64,000 nucleotides of DNA from Paramyrothecium sp. XJ0827 (Eukaryota; Ascomycota; Sordariomycetes; Hypocreales; Stachybotryaceae), in the NCBI GenBank assembly GCA_020881915.1, contig JAJFPB010000002.1:62001-126000 (forward strand), written 5' to 3'. The number at the start of each line of letters is the position of its first letter. Within the stretch, counting starts at the first letter, position 1. This document shows, piece by piece, positions 26,301 through 38,825 of this stretch. The notes under the pieces were generated by a model. It worked only from the letters and a program-made list of their open reading frames with translations, was not told where the DNA came from and ran no database searches. The translations under genes were made by a program, and so were the position numbers.

Positions 26301-27281
26301 CTATTTCAAGTGAACTACGGACAACTTTCCCCCGCCAGTGTAATTTTGGCTCATAAACTGTTCAAAGCCTCCGGTCACCGAAACTATCAGCTTCCGCCCC
26401 ACAGCACCTTTTGCCCACATCACTGCAGTTGGAGCCAGCAAGGCTTTGCTGTCTGGTCCTCCTGCAATTGTCTTGGGCACCGAGCCGTAAACGCGATTGC
26501 TTACGAAGCCAACGCTGTTGGAACCCTGCTGCGCTATATAGACGTCTCCGTTCAAGTCATTGACGATGAAGTCGTCACATGGTGTCTCCCTAGCGACAAT
26601 CTCGACCTTTCCGGTCAGACGCCGTTCTTTTCCCGATGCCTTTATCCTAGCCACAATTTTCTGGTTTGTATTGCTGAAGTAGAGGAATCCACGGGATATC
26701 TTCACACCATTTACCCCAAAGAGCGCGAACTCGGTTGACAGCGGCTTCAGCGAAGGATGGTCGAAGTAGGTGGTCGTCCTCAGCGTTTTCGTGTCGAATC
26801 GGTATATGAATCCACCCCTGCTGTCTGCAATGAGCACATACGGCGTATTTGGTACAACCACAATTCCGTTCGGTTGTGAGATTGTCCTCAGGGAAGCGAG
26901 TTCTCTAACGGCTGGCTTGCCGCACTTGTCAAATCGCAGCTCGTGGATCGCGTAAGACTCGGGCGTGGGGCTAAAGCTCTGGAAGGAAAAGTTGCCAGTG
27001 ACAGCAAAGTATACATCAGAGGTCGATGATTTTGCTATGCCGCAGACGCCTTGTGTGTTTTTGAACGTATGCAGGAGCCTAGGAGCTGAATTCGCGATGG
27101 TTGCCAGTTCGAAGATATGTGGGAAAGTGTATACAGTGGCCAGAGCAGATCCCGACGGTCGCAGTGCGATGTTCTCGACTTCGGAGCCTTTGGGGAATTC
27201 TAGGCTGTTGTCGATGAGGAGATTTTGGCAAGCGGCAAAGCGAAGGGCCATCAGCCAGACGCCAAAGATACGTGGAAACAT
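26301..27281 (-). CDS. Secreted SMP-30/gluconolactonase-like beta-propeller
   Basis: Single exon, 326 aa. The start is a hydrophobic signal-like segment (FPRIFGVWLMALRFAACQ, cleavage probably near residue 19). The body has repeated propeller-blade strands: LRPSGSALATVYTFPHIFEL, GVCGIAKSSTSDVYFAVTG, QPNGIVVVPNTPYVLIADSR, GFIYRFDTKT, VNGVKISRGFLYFSNT, CDDFIVNDLNGDVYIAQ and PTAVMWAKG. This fits the six-bladed SMP-30-like fold common in fungal metabolic gene clusters. The family includes lactonases that bind a divalent metal. The Asn/Asp residues in PNGIVV, GVNGVK and DFIVNDL sit where metal ligands are expected, but the reaction is not known. The frame is undamaged although the genes on both sides are decayed. 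It lies 0.25 kb from the hydrolase remnant, with the two 3' ends facing each other. Confidence 0.72.
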   Translation of the reverse strand: MFPRIFGVWLMALRFAACQNLLIDNSLEFPKGSEVENIALRPSGSALATVYTFPHIFELATIANSAPRLLHTFKNTQGVCGIAKSSTSDVYFAVTGNFSFQSFSPTPESYAIHELRFDKCGKPAVRELASLRTISQPNGIVVVPNTPYVLIADSRGGFIYRFDTKTLRTTTYFDHPSLKPLSTEFALFGVNGVKISRGFLYFSNTNQKIVARIKASGKERRLTGKVEIVARETPCDDFIVNDLNGDVYIAQQGSNSVGFVSNRVYGSVPKTIAGGPDSKALLAPTAVMWAKGAVGRKLIVSVTGGFEQFMSQNYTGGGKLSVVHLK

Positions 27282-29271
27282 TTCTCCAGGCAGTATGTTG
27301 ATTGTAGAATCACCGACACAGATGTTGGCATGCTAGACTGCGTATAGGGGCGGACATCTTGCTCATTATATACGGAGTAAGTGGTAATGAATGCTAGAAA
27401 CATGCCGGGTTTAGGGGATCGATACAGGGCTGAGGTGATTCCGGTTAACCCCCGAAATTGCGAAAGATGTATCCCCTTGGGTGTGCTATGGCTACAGCAT
27501 GGTACCGAGATTGCTGGATCAGGCGGGGGGATCTTCGCTACAAAGGAGTACTCGATAAAATTTGACGAAAAGGGAAGGATTGTGTAGCGTTAGGTTCCCT
27601 GGAGTGGATTTTCTTTCTGGGAATACGATTCTCTATTTGATTGGAGGTTTTACGATCGATATATAACCGTAGCTTTAGTACATTCAAAGGATAGCATCTC
27701 CAGTGTCGGGCTAGGCCAAAAGCAATACCAGTAACATTATCCTTCGCTTTCATCCTCTGAGGGCGCGACCGTTAATGCGGCTAACGCATGCCGGAAACCA
27801 TGCTCGTGGTATTTTTGGCTCAATGACCTAACCCCATCTGGTCCATTCCGCGAGGAACCTTGTCCTTCATAGTTGACGCTGAGACCTTGCTCTTTTCTCT
27901 AACCTCAAGATAGCATTTGCACCCTGTGCCCTTTCTGCTGTTTTTTGTATTCAAATTTCTGGCCAGGAATGGATAACCAGGAGAACACTTTTAAGTAATA
28001 AATCTAACCGTGGCTATCCATTCACCAACCGCAAGACGTGGAGAGTTCAACTAGCTCATAGACAAGGCTCTGCCAAACAACAATAAAACAATTGCACGCA
28101 CAAGCTTCCACTAACCACTTGCGACCAATTCCAAAACTTGGCCGCATATACTGAGCACTACAGTCGAAGTTTCTTGAGAGCCAATTGACCAATCCATTGC
28201 CTGGCTTCTGACTGGCTGGTATTTCCATGCCTAATTCATTACAGTCCGTTTTGCACCACTAACAGGGTCCTTTTGACAAGGCCAGGAAGCGGGTCAATTG
28301 CAACTGCGCTAGCGAGGTCAATGCACTTCTGTGCTGGGCTCATTTCATACTAGCTCATGGCTGAGCTAACATTAGCATACTCATACTTGCTGCTTAAGCA
28401 GAACCTACCTGATGCGGTGTACCATCCGGTGGTGGTGTTTACTATTGTAGATGATCCTCACGGAAACTTACCTTACGGAAACCTACCTTACGGACAGCAA
28501 CCTTACGGATAGTGACCTTACGGACAGTGATCTCCCGGATAAGGGCGTACCTAAGCACCATCTGCTCAAGCAGGATCTGTTCCGAAGGGCCTCTCATCGC
28601 ATATCCCATTGGTTGGCTATACACTCTGGGTATCGTGCCCTCTTAGACCTGCCAAAATCATGTAAACTGTCCCTCGGAAATGAAACATGTGGATAAGCTT
28701 CGGACAGATGTCCACCTCCGCTACCCACTCATCCCACATCGGCTCCCAGCCTTTCCTCACTTTGTACACTACCCTTTCTCCCAGCAGCTTGCGTACTCTA
28801 CTCAGTTTGTCCCACATGATGGACCCATCTTCCCATTTAACTGAATTGGATCTCTTCTAATGAACTTGTGCTTGCTGCTTTCTTGCGGGTAGTCGCTCAA
28901 CTCTGTACTGCCTATCCCTTTGGACAACGGACCCGGCCCTAGGGTATTTTATTGTCGGTGGCATTTGGCAATCGGGCATGGGCGCCGTAATCTTATACTG
29001 TAGCGTCTTTCAGTATGTCCTCCGCTCGCCCTTATCCCGGTTTGTCGATAGTTTAATTTTTCATAAGAAGCCTTCGTCTCGTGTTTTGGAGGATGGGCGA
29101 TGGGAGCTGTGTATATTCGTTGGAATCTAAGATATTATGTTATAGCACAGGAGCTAAGGTTACGAGTACCTTACATGTAGGCTTTGATAGTGACAGTGAA
29201 CTCTCAAGACCGCGGTATATGCCTCGTGGGAGCCGCCAGCGCCAAGGACGCCCAACAACGTATGGCTTATA
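27282..29271. other. Non-coding segment left of the nested transposons
   Basis: About 2 kb of mixed composition. The only notable structure is the 15-bp minisatellite at 28456-28545. A short - strand frame at 28617-28817 (with WEPMWDEWVAEVD) looks protein-like but was not recognised; it may be a gene scrap. Confidence 0.45.
28456..28545. repeat. 15-bp minisatellite, six units, pentapeptide-like when translated
   Basis: Six adjacent 15-bp units of CCTTACGGA-type start at 28456, 28471, 28486, 28501, 28516 and 28531. Read on + they give five-residue repeats (YLTET, YLTDS, NLTDS, DLTDS, DLPDK) in an 81-residue frame starting at 28451. On - they give RKVxx repeats. The period is a multiple of three, so both strands stay open. 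This resembles pentapeptide-repeat spacing but is too short to claim a protein. Confidence 0.85.
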
Positions 29272-29656
29272 ACGTACATGATAAGCATGCGACGCATCCA
29301 AGTATGCAACGCACTTTTCCCTCCTATACCTAACTGGTTACTTCATCCATCAAATCTTTACTCTCTAGCATATCACAATCTAATACCGAGGCAAAGACCC
29401 TTCTTGCACTTTAAGCCCTTCAAAATAACCTAAAACTAAGTCTCCAATATGCTGCTAGCATCTATGAAGTCTCTAAGCTAAGGCTATATCGCCGGAAGAA
29501 TAGCATTCAATCTCGACGCAATTGGATCCTAAAATCATATTATCTAATTAATCTAGAATAAAATATATTATTTAGTTTATTCTAGACCTAGATTCGCGAG
29601 GATTTCCTCCGCAACTGCGTGGTATTAAAGAAATAGCTAATTAACTACTCGCCAAC

Positions 29657-30271
29657 TGTAATAATCGGGGGTAGCCTTATACCGTTAGGTATAGAGTAAC
29701 TAAGGATTATTAGGGATTTATTTATTCTTAGATAAAATAATAGGAAAGTATCTAAAGTATATAAGGGGGTTATTACTAGTCTATAAGAGAATAGTATAAT
29801 AAAGATTATCTTAGGGACTATATATTATTAATAGCTAATAGGTTCTAATCTAGATATAATATATAGAACCTCCTATTTATATATATAGTTCTCTTTTCCT
29901 AGAGTATATAGGAGAGTACTCCTTAGATTATAATATATAATACTCCTAGAAGTATTATAGAAGGTAATCTCTTCTAGTAGTACTTCTATACTTCTAGTTT
30001 TATTTATAGGAATTTTCTTCTCTATAGATCTTTATCTTTATTAAATATTTTTTCTATTTCTATTCTTTTATTCTTAGTCTTTTATTTCTAGCCCTTCTTT
30101 TATACTAGTATTTAATTTAGGCTAATATATTAGGGCTAGTCTATAGGTTATACTAGTAGTATAGGGGCTAGTCTATTCTAAGGCTAGTAGCCTAAGGCTA
30201 ATATAGTATTTATATATTATATTATATAATATTCTATAGCTTAGTTATAATCTTTAAATTAAATTATAATA
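29657..30271 (-). repeat. LTR of Gypsy B, left copy (3' LTR in coding sense)
   Basis: 615 bp, starts TGTAATAATCGGGGG. It matches the right copy at 38826-39440 in length and, apart from transitions, in sequence. Confidence 0.88.
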
Positions 30272-33200
30272 TAATACTTCTTTCTCTAAGGCTAAATCTT
30301 ATAGCCTAATATTAAATATACTTAAGATTATTAGTCCCTATTATATATATAGGTCTTTTCTCCTTTTCTTTATTCTTCTACTAGTATATTAATACTATAT
30401 TAGATTATATTAAAAAATCTAAATCCTAAAAAACTCTTAAGTATAAGTTATTATTTTATTTTACTACTATCTTTAGAGAGCCTACTAATATACTATATTC
30501 TTATTATTTTAAATATAAATATAAATATAAATTTCCTTATAGGAAGACTTATTATAGTAAATATATTAATTATAGCTATTCTTATAATAGGGTTCTTATT
30601 ACTTCTTATTATTTATTTTTTATCTCTTTTACTTATACCTATATAGTTTCTAACTTCCTTAGCTCTAGTAAATTATCTTCTTAATTAATATAAAAATTTA
30701 TTTTATTAGAAGAAGAAAATAATAGTATTAATTACTAAGGTAATTATAAAGTTAAATTAGATTTATATAATATATACTAAGATTAAAGTAAAGAGTACTA
30801 AGCTATTTAATTATAGAATTACTAAGACTAATACTAAGGTTTCTTCTATAAATATTTAGTAGTTAGTTAAATTAGTTTAGCTAGTGGGGGGTTTTAGTAT
30901 TATTAATTAGAATATAATTAGTTTTAATTTTAATTCTCTATCTAAGCCTATATCTAGAACTAGGTAATTTTTTATTTAATATTAAGGAAGTACTTAGGTA
31001 GTTCCTATATATTCTTACTTTTATTATAGTTTTTTTATTTAATAAAATATAATTCTTCTTTATTTTTAGTTTATTTATATATAAGTATTTATTCTACTTT
31101 ATACTCTTTTTCTTCTATAAGTACCTTAATAGATTCTTCTATAGGTTTATTATCTAGTACTAGTTCTAAAAGTATAATATAGAATATTAAATAGTACTTT
31201 ATTATTTTTAGTAGCTCTAGCTTATAATTAATATTCTTAATTTTATATAAGATTTTAAAAGATCTAAGTTTTTTATAGTCTAGCTTATTACTTAGTTATA
31301 TTATTTTTATATTTTTTCTAAGTAAGTAGATTATATTTCTCTCCTTAAAGATTAACTCTAATAATCTTTTTATATTATAATATTTCTTTATTTTCTAATT
31401 TATAAATAAAATTTCTTATTTTATTATATTATATAATAATTTAAGTTCTTTTACTTTAATAATAGTTAGTTTATTAAGGGATTCTTTATATTTAGTATAC
31501 TTAATAATTAATTTAAACCTATAATTTATATAAAATAGTAATATTTTAGTAGTTTCTAACTTAGTACTATTATAGTAGTATTATACTATAAGTAGCTATT
31601 TTACCTAATCCTTCTATTAGTAATTAATATAATAATAGAGATATTACTTTAGGGTTTAGTTTATATATTCTATTTATCTATTTATCTATAGGTAGTAAGC
31701 TATACTTAGTTTATAGTTAATACCTAAGAGTACTATTAATTCTTACTAGAATTTAAATATAAATATAGGTTCTCTATTAGAAATAATTTCTTCTAGTATA
31801 CTATATTAGCTTATAATATATTTATAAAAGTAATATACTATATCTTTAGTATTAGTTACCTTATTATAGATAATAAAATAAATATATTTAGTAAGCCTAT
31901 TAATAATAATAAAAATACTATTATAGCTATTTTTTAAACTTAGCTTCTTTAATTAGGGGAACTTAATAATAAAGTCCTATAAAATTAATTACTAAGATCT
32001 AGTTAGTACTAGTAGTAATTTAAGATACTTATAAGGTTTATATCTTAAGGCTTTAGTTTTATTATAAATATTATATTTTCTTATAACTCTTTTTATATCT
32101 TTCTTTATTTTAAGGTAGCTATATATTTAATATACTACTTCTATAGTTTTTTTAATTCCCTTATATCTAATAGTATAATACCTATAGATTTTAGTTAGAA
32201 TTTCTTCTTATATTTCTTCTAGAATCTATATTTAGTTATTATATATAGGTACTATACTATATTCTATACTTACTTCTATAAGTACTTCTATAATATATAT
32301 AATATATTTCTTACTTTATTCCCTAATTTTATTATATTACTTATTTTCTATTTTAATTTTATAGATTTTAATTAAGTTAATAGTTTTTTATTTATAGTTC
32401 TCTTTTAAATTAAGGTATAGTAATTACTATATTACCTTAGAGATTTCTTACTTATATTTACTTTTCTAACTTAGTATATTAATATATTTATTTTTAGATT
32501 CTTTTTAATAAATAACTTTATAATTAAAGGATATAAGTATTTCTATATAGTAGACTTATTTTACTATTAGGGTTTAAATTATAGTAAAGTAAGTAATATT
32601 TTAGTAATTAATATAGATCTTAATCTTATATTTTATACTTATAAGGTAATATTAAAATTCCTTAAATACTTTAATAATTACTATAAATTCTTTATTATAA
32701 ATAAAGTAGTAAAGTAAAGATCTAATAATTTTCTTAGATTAGAAAGTAATAGGATATAGAAGTTTATTATTTCCTATTTATTTAATAGTAATACTAAGGA
32801 TATAATTAGAGGTATTAGTTTCTAGAATAATTTATTTCTTTAGATTAAAAATTACTAGAATAGATTTACTAGTAATTTATTCTTTAATTTCCTTAAAGGC
32901 TTATTAGGTCTCTAAGGTCTACTTAAAAAATATATCTTTCTTAATTAAATCTATTAGTAATTTAGTAATTTTTCTAAAGTATTTAATAAAGTATCTATAA
33001 TAGTTTATAAATCCTAGGAAACTCTAAATATCTTTAATATTATTTATAGGAGGTTTCTATTCTTTAATTACTATAATCTTATTTTTCTTTATTTAAATCT
33101 TATTAGATTAAATAGTATATTTAAGGAAGTCTACTTTATATATATAGAAATTACTCTTAGTAGGTTCTATTAGGAGTTTAATATCTTATAGTACCTAGAG

Positions 33201-34531
33201 TACTTTATATATATACTTTTTATATTATTCTTTATTCTCTAAGAAAATAAGTATATTATTTAAGTAAATAATAATAAAATTATTTATAAATTCTCTTAGA
33301 ATATAATTAATTATTTATTAGAATATAGCTAATATATTAGTTAGGCTAAATAGTATTACTAAGGTTTTAAAGAATTTAAATTTTATATAAAATATAATCT
33401 TCTATTTATTTTCTTTTTTTATTCTAATTAGATTATAAGTATTTTTAAGATTAAGTATAATAAAAATTATTTTATTATATAGGTAATTTCTTATTTTAGT
33501 AATAAGGGATAAAGGTATTTTATTTTTAATAGTAATATTATTAAATTAGTAATAATCTATATATAAGTAGAGTTTTCTATTTTTCTTTAGAATAAATATA
33601 ATAAGGTATTTAGTAGGTAATATTAATTATTAAATATATCCCTTTTTAAGGTTTTTATTAATATATTCTTTTAATATTTTTAATTCTTTAGTATTAAGAT
33701 TATAGATTAGTAGAAAATAGGTCTTTTTTTTATTAATTAGGTAGATTTTATAGTTTTATTTTAAGTATTTAGGGAGTTTACTTTCTAGATTTTCTATAAA
33801 TAGCTTTATATATTTATAGTACTTTTCTAGAATATTTATAAGCCTATTTTCTACTTCTTATTTTACTTATACTTACTTCTTAATATTATATATAAGGGTA
33901 TAAATAAAATTAATTACTTTTTATTTATAAGTAGATATTACTTAGCTCTATTTATATTATATATTAGATTATATTCTATTATTAGTTAATACTTTAGCTT
34001 TTACTTAATAATTCTTCTATCTTAGAAAGATCCTTCTTTTTCTAAATAAGGTTTTATTATAAATATTTACTTCTTTTCTCTCTTTTAATTTTCTTTTCCT
34101 TAGTTAAAGTAGTTATAATTCTACTATTATAACTTAACTATTATCTTAATTAAAGGTGGATCTTTAATTCTTTAGCTATAGTTTACTTAGAAGTATATTA
34201 GATTATATTTATACTATATTAAGAATAATATTATAAGTAACTTCTTATATTATTATATAAAAAATTACTTCTTTATTTATTAGTCTCTTATTATAAGTAA
34301 AAGGAACTCCTTCTATATTTATAGCTTTATATAGTTTCTTCTTTCTTCTCTATAGGATTTTATATTAATTTATAAAGTTAGAATTAATATAATTTTTCTT
34401 AGTACTAATATTTACCTTAGTATTAATAATTATACTCTAGATTATAAAGTTAATATAGTACCTTTACTATTCTATTTATTCTTACTTTTAAACTATAGTA
34501 ATAATTTATTACTTTCTTCTATTACCTTATA

Positions 34532-34579
34532 ACGTACATGATAAGCGAGTGCACCAACCAAGCGAGTGCACCAAAAATT
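34532..34579. repeat. Left TIR of pogo-1
   Basis: 48 bp, exact reverse complement of 36341-36388. Contains GCGAGTGCACCA at two positions 17 bp apart. Confidence 0.95.
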
Positions 34580-34629
34580 ACTCAATCTCTCCTCTTTACA
34601 TCTAATCAACTATTTCTCAACCACCAAAT

Positions 34630-36282
34630 ATGTCACAATCAAATAATGAAGCTAATATGCTTCTCGCTCTTCGGGCCCTTCAAAATGACCCGAAACTGGG
34701 TCTACGACCCGCCGCAAGATTATACCAGGTGGATTATTATGCCCTTCGTCGCCGACAGAGGGGCATCCAGTCTCGGCGCGATACCATCCCCAACTCACGG
34801 AGACTATCCGATCTAGAGGAGCAGATTATTGTCCAGTTCATTCTCGACCTGGATTCGCGAGGATTTCCCCGCGACTGCGTGGTGTTGAAGAAATGGCCAA
34901 CCGACTGCTCGCTGACCGCGACGCGTCACCTGTCGGCAAGCGCTGGGCTTCCAACTTCGTCAGGCGACAACCAGAGCTCAAGACGCGTTTTTTCGTAAAT
35001 ATGACTATCAGAGGGCTAAATGCGAAGATCCAACCATTATTCGCAATTGGTTCCGGCTCGTGGAGAACACAATCGCGAAATATGGCATCGACCTAGCCGA
35101 TATCTACAACTTTGATGAGACCGGCTTTATGATGGGCATAATTGCAAGCGGAATGGTCGTCACAGGTGCAGATAGGCGTGGAAACCCGAAATCAGTCCAG
35201 CCTGGAAACCGGGAATGGGTTACAGTCATTCAGGCGATTAATGCCGAAGGCTGGGCGATCGCGCCGTTCATCGTGGTCGCGGGCCAATATCACCTCGCAA
35301 GCTGGTACCAGGAAAGCAACCTTCCGGGCGACTGGGCTATTGCGACAACTCAAAATGGTTGGACCGACAATGAGACCGGCCTTGAGTGGCTAAAACACTT
35401 TGACCGGCATACCAAGGCCCGATCAACCGGTCGCTATCGTCTTCTGATCCTCGATGGGCATGGAAGTCACCACTCGGTTGACTTTGAGAAATATTGTGAA
35501 GATAACCATATCATTACGCTGTGTATGCCGCCTCATTCGTCTCACCTACTTCAGCCTCTTGATGTCGGGTGCTTTGGGCCACTCAAAAAGGCATACGGTC
35601 GAGAAATAGAGCATCTGATCAGGTGCTCTATAACCCACGTTTCTAAGACTGAGTTCTTTCTGGCATTTTACGCCGCCCACCAAGCCGCCATAATAGAAAT
35701 TAATATCAAAGGGGGTTTTAGAGGGGCCGGGCTTGTTCCTTTAGACCCAGAAAGTGTCATATCGAAGCTTGATGTGCAGGTACGAACTCCAACACCGATT
35801 GAGGAGGAGGCCGGCCTCCCCGACCCTTGGGTGCCCAAGACGCCAAAGACGGTCCTTGAGGCTACCTCTCAATCTGAATACCTTGAAAGACGAATCAGAA
35901 GGCACCAGGAAGCTCCCCAGCATCTATTGTTGATGCGCTTAAGTCATTTTCTAAGGGAACGAAGGCGATAATGCATCAAATAGCATTATTAAAGTCTGAG
36001 AACCAGATCCTTCGACAGGCAAATGAGACTCTTAGCAAGCGGCGTAGGGCAAAAAGAACCCGGCTACAGAATGGAGGGAAGATGACTATAGGTGAGGGAA
36101 GGGATGAGATTGATCAGAAAGACGTTGATGCGCAGATAATGGCTGGATTGTTGAGAAGTGGTGGTCGAGGGAGGTCAGCACTGGCGAGAGAAAGGCGCTG
36201 TAGAACCTGTGGAAATACCGGACATAATTCAAGAACATGTCAGATAGTTGTGTTAGTATCTGAAGAAGACGATAGTGATTAA
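34630..36282 (+). pseudogene. pogo-1 transposase, three single-base frameshifts
   Basis: DDE transposase of the Fot1/pogo group. N-terminal helix-turn-helix region LLALRALQNDPKLGLRPAAR begins at 34630. Catalytic-core motifs are YNFDETGF (about 35115), LILDGHGSH (about 35445) and SHLLQPLDVGCFGPLK (about 35540-35590), carrying the three Asp positions. The C-terminal tail has a basic stretch and a zinc knuckle CRTCGNTGHNSRTC (about 36200-36240). The frame changes near 34870 (CCCCGC, where pogo-2 has CCTCCGC), at the T run 34988-34993 (one T short of the open frame), and near 35908 (one G short). Each is a one-base loss in or beside a homopolymer. As assembled it cannot make a full transposase. 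The three Asp motifs are all intact, so the damage is recent or a sequencing artefact. Confidence 0.85.
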
Positions 36283-36340
36283 TTTTAATTGATTAGATGT
36301 TTTGTAGTGATTTTAAGTAATGTTCTATTTTAATGGTGTG

Positions 36341-36388
36341 AATTTTTGGTGCACTCGCTTGGTTGGTGCACTCGCTTATCATGTACGT
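36341..36388. repeat. Right TIR of pogo-1
   Basis: 48 bp, exact reverse complement of 34532-34579, followed by the TA target duplication. Confidence 0.95.
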
Positions 36389-38825
36389 TAGCCTAATTAT
36401 AATTAATAGATCTTATTTTTTATTTAATTACTTTATATAAAGATCTTATTAATTCTTTATTTAGCTTCTTTAATATTAATAAGTAGTTTATTACTTATTT
36501 CTTTTATATAAATAGTATATCTATAGTAAATTTAATATAAGTAGTAGTATTTTTTATATTCCTAAGTATATTCTTCTTTTATAATACCTATTATCTTAGG
36601 TTCTATTTTTTTATAAAGATATATTCTTTTTACCTTATATTTTTTATAATTATAATAGTAATATAGATTATTTTCTATATAGCTAATCTCTATAGAGCTA
36701 GATTTAGTTCTATAGGCTATAGGTACTTTTTTCTTATAGTTATAGGTAAAGTGCCCTATCCTATAGTAGTATTCCCTTCTTAGGAGCCTATTAAGAAATT
36801 ACAAGATTACTATTTTAATATATTTATAGTCTTTATTAAGAAGTATATTTTTTAATTAATTATACTCTCTTCTATACTTACCTTAGAGTTTATAAAATTA
36901 ATTAATTTTTATTTAGTAATATATTTAGTATTTATTAGTTTTATAGGTTTTTTTTACTTTAAAGTAATATTCTTTAGGGTATTTCTTACTTAATCTAAGG
37001 ATTATAATTTAGTATTTAAGGTAATATATCTTAATCTTCTAGTAAGGTATTTCCTTAAATATATAGGGGTTTTCTATTTTAGTACCCTATATATATATAG
37101 AGAATATATTTTATTTTACTTTAGTAGTAAGGTAAATTAGGTATTAGTATACTATATAAGATACTTATAAGATTTTATTATATCTATAGTAATTAGAATT
37201 AAATAGAAGATTATATTAAGAGTTAATAGTAAATCTTACTTCCTATAAACTTATAGCTACCTTTATAATTACTACTTAGATATATACTTTCTAATCTTCT
37301 AAGAGTAAGTTATATTATTTAGTTCTAGCTTTAATTAATATATAATTAAGTAGAAGTAAAGTACCTCTAGTAGTATCTATACTTAATTCTAATTTATTAT
37401 TTAAGGGTTTATTAACTATAGGGGTTTCTCTTAGTAAGTTAATTAAATTAGTAATATTAAAGATATTTTTAATTATTACTTATTAATTAGGAATATTCTT
37501 AGTAGATTTTTATTTAGTAATAATATTAATTAATTATTTTTTAATTATATTAATATTATATTAGTCTTCTTAGATTAGCTAGAAATAGGTTTTTTTTCTA
37601 TTTTAGGGCTTACTTCTATAGTCCTATATATAATATTTCTTTTTTCTATAGTTATAATAGAAGAAGTCTTTTCCTTATTTCTAAATAATATTAATTTCTA
37701 TAAGTCCTACTATAGTACTATAGGCTATAGAGATAAATTTCTTCTTTTCTTAGTTTACTTAGTAGGGGATTTTAAATTTCTTTACTTTATTTTCTTATCC
37801 CTATTCCTTATAGTATTCCTAATTATAATTATTAATCTCTACTACTTTATATATATATTTTAATAGTAAGATCTTATTATACTTAACTTTAATAAATTTA
37901 TTTTTTATATTAGGTTTAATCCTATTATAGAAGATCTTCTTTAGAATATTCTCTAGCTAATAAAGTAATATAGTAATATAGAGGAACTTAGTAATAAACT
38001 TAATATAAGACCTAATTTATTTAAGTAAGTTAAGGGCTCTCTTAGTATTCTATATTTTATTAATTATCCTAAAAATATATTTAATTTCTTTCTTAAACTT
38101 CTAGAAGCTTATAAAGATATATTTAATATAATTTATTTAGAAAATAGAAATATTATTAATATAGTCTTAAAGTATAAACTTAAACTAGATTTATACTTTC
38201 TTAGTTAGGTTATATACTATAAATATAACTTTATTATAATCTTATATAAAAAGTAAGAGATAATCTAGGTAATATACTTTAAGTAATATAATAAATATTT
38301 AGAGCTTACTTAAGGTACTATTAAAGGGCTTAGATTTCTTAGTCTATAAAATAATTCCCTTATTTTTTTAGGCCCCTATAGCTCTACTAAGGTTTATATT
38401 CTAAAATTATTTAAGTATTTCCCTATTTTTCTTAGATTTCTTTATATAGAATTATACTATATTAGCTATTTTCTTCTTTAGGGTCTTAATAAGTTACTTA
38501 AGTTTATAAACTTATTAAGTATTAAGAATATTATCTTAGAATTAATTAAGCTTTTTATTAGTAATTTAAATATTCTCTTAGACTTTTACTTATAAAGTAG
38601 TAATTTTATTATTATTATTAAAATCTAATTATAAGACTAGATCTTTACTTATAATAATATTATTTCCTAAGGGGGTTTTCTTAGAAGTAACTTTAGTAAG
38701 TAGAGACCTTAGTATTATAGGGCAGATTACCTCCTTTCTCTTAGGGATTAGCTTAATTAACTTATTTATTATTTTTAATATTACTTTAGATATAATAGTA
38801 TTACCTAGAATAAGAGCTATTAATA

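Larger units (their letters stand above)
34532..36388 (+). mobile_element. pogo-1: well-preserved Fot1/pogo transposon inside Gypsy B
   Basis: 1857 bp with perfect 48-bp terminal inverted repeats (34532-34579 and 36341-36388) flanked by TA duplications (34530-34531 and 36389-36390). Each TIR contains GCGAGTGCACCA twice, 17 bp apart, a likely transposase-binding layout. The interrupted Gypsy sequence, CTTATA followed by GCCTAATTATAAT, is uninterrupted in Gypsy C near 50825-50840, which proves the insertion. Base composition is normal, so it arrived after its host was RIPped. Confidence 0.95.

Noticed and set aside
26289..26738. 149-codon + frame overlapping the propeller gene
   Set aside because: Shadow of the - strand SMP-30-like gene, which has a signal peptide and regular blade motifs.
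28451..28696. A real pentapeptide-repeat protein gene
   Set aside because: Only about six five-residue units, no further domain and weak start context. Better described as a minisatellite.
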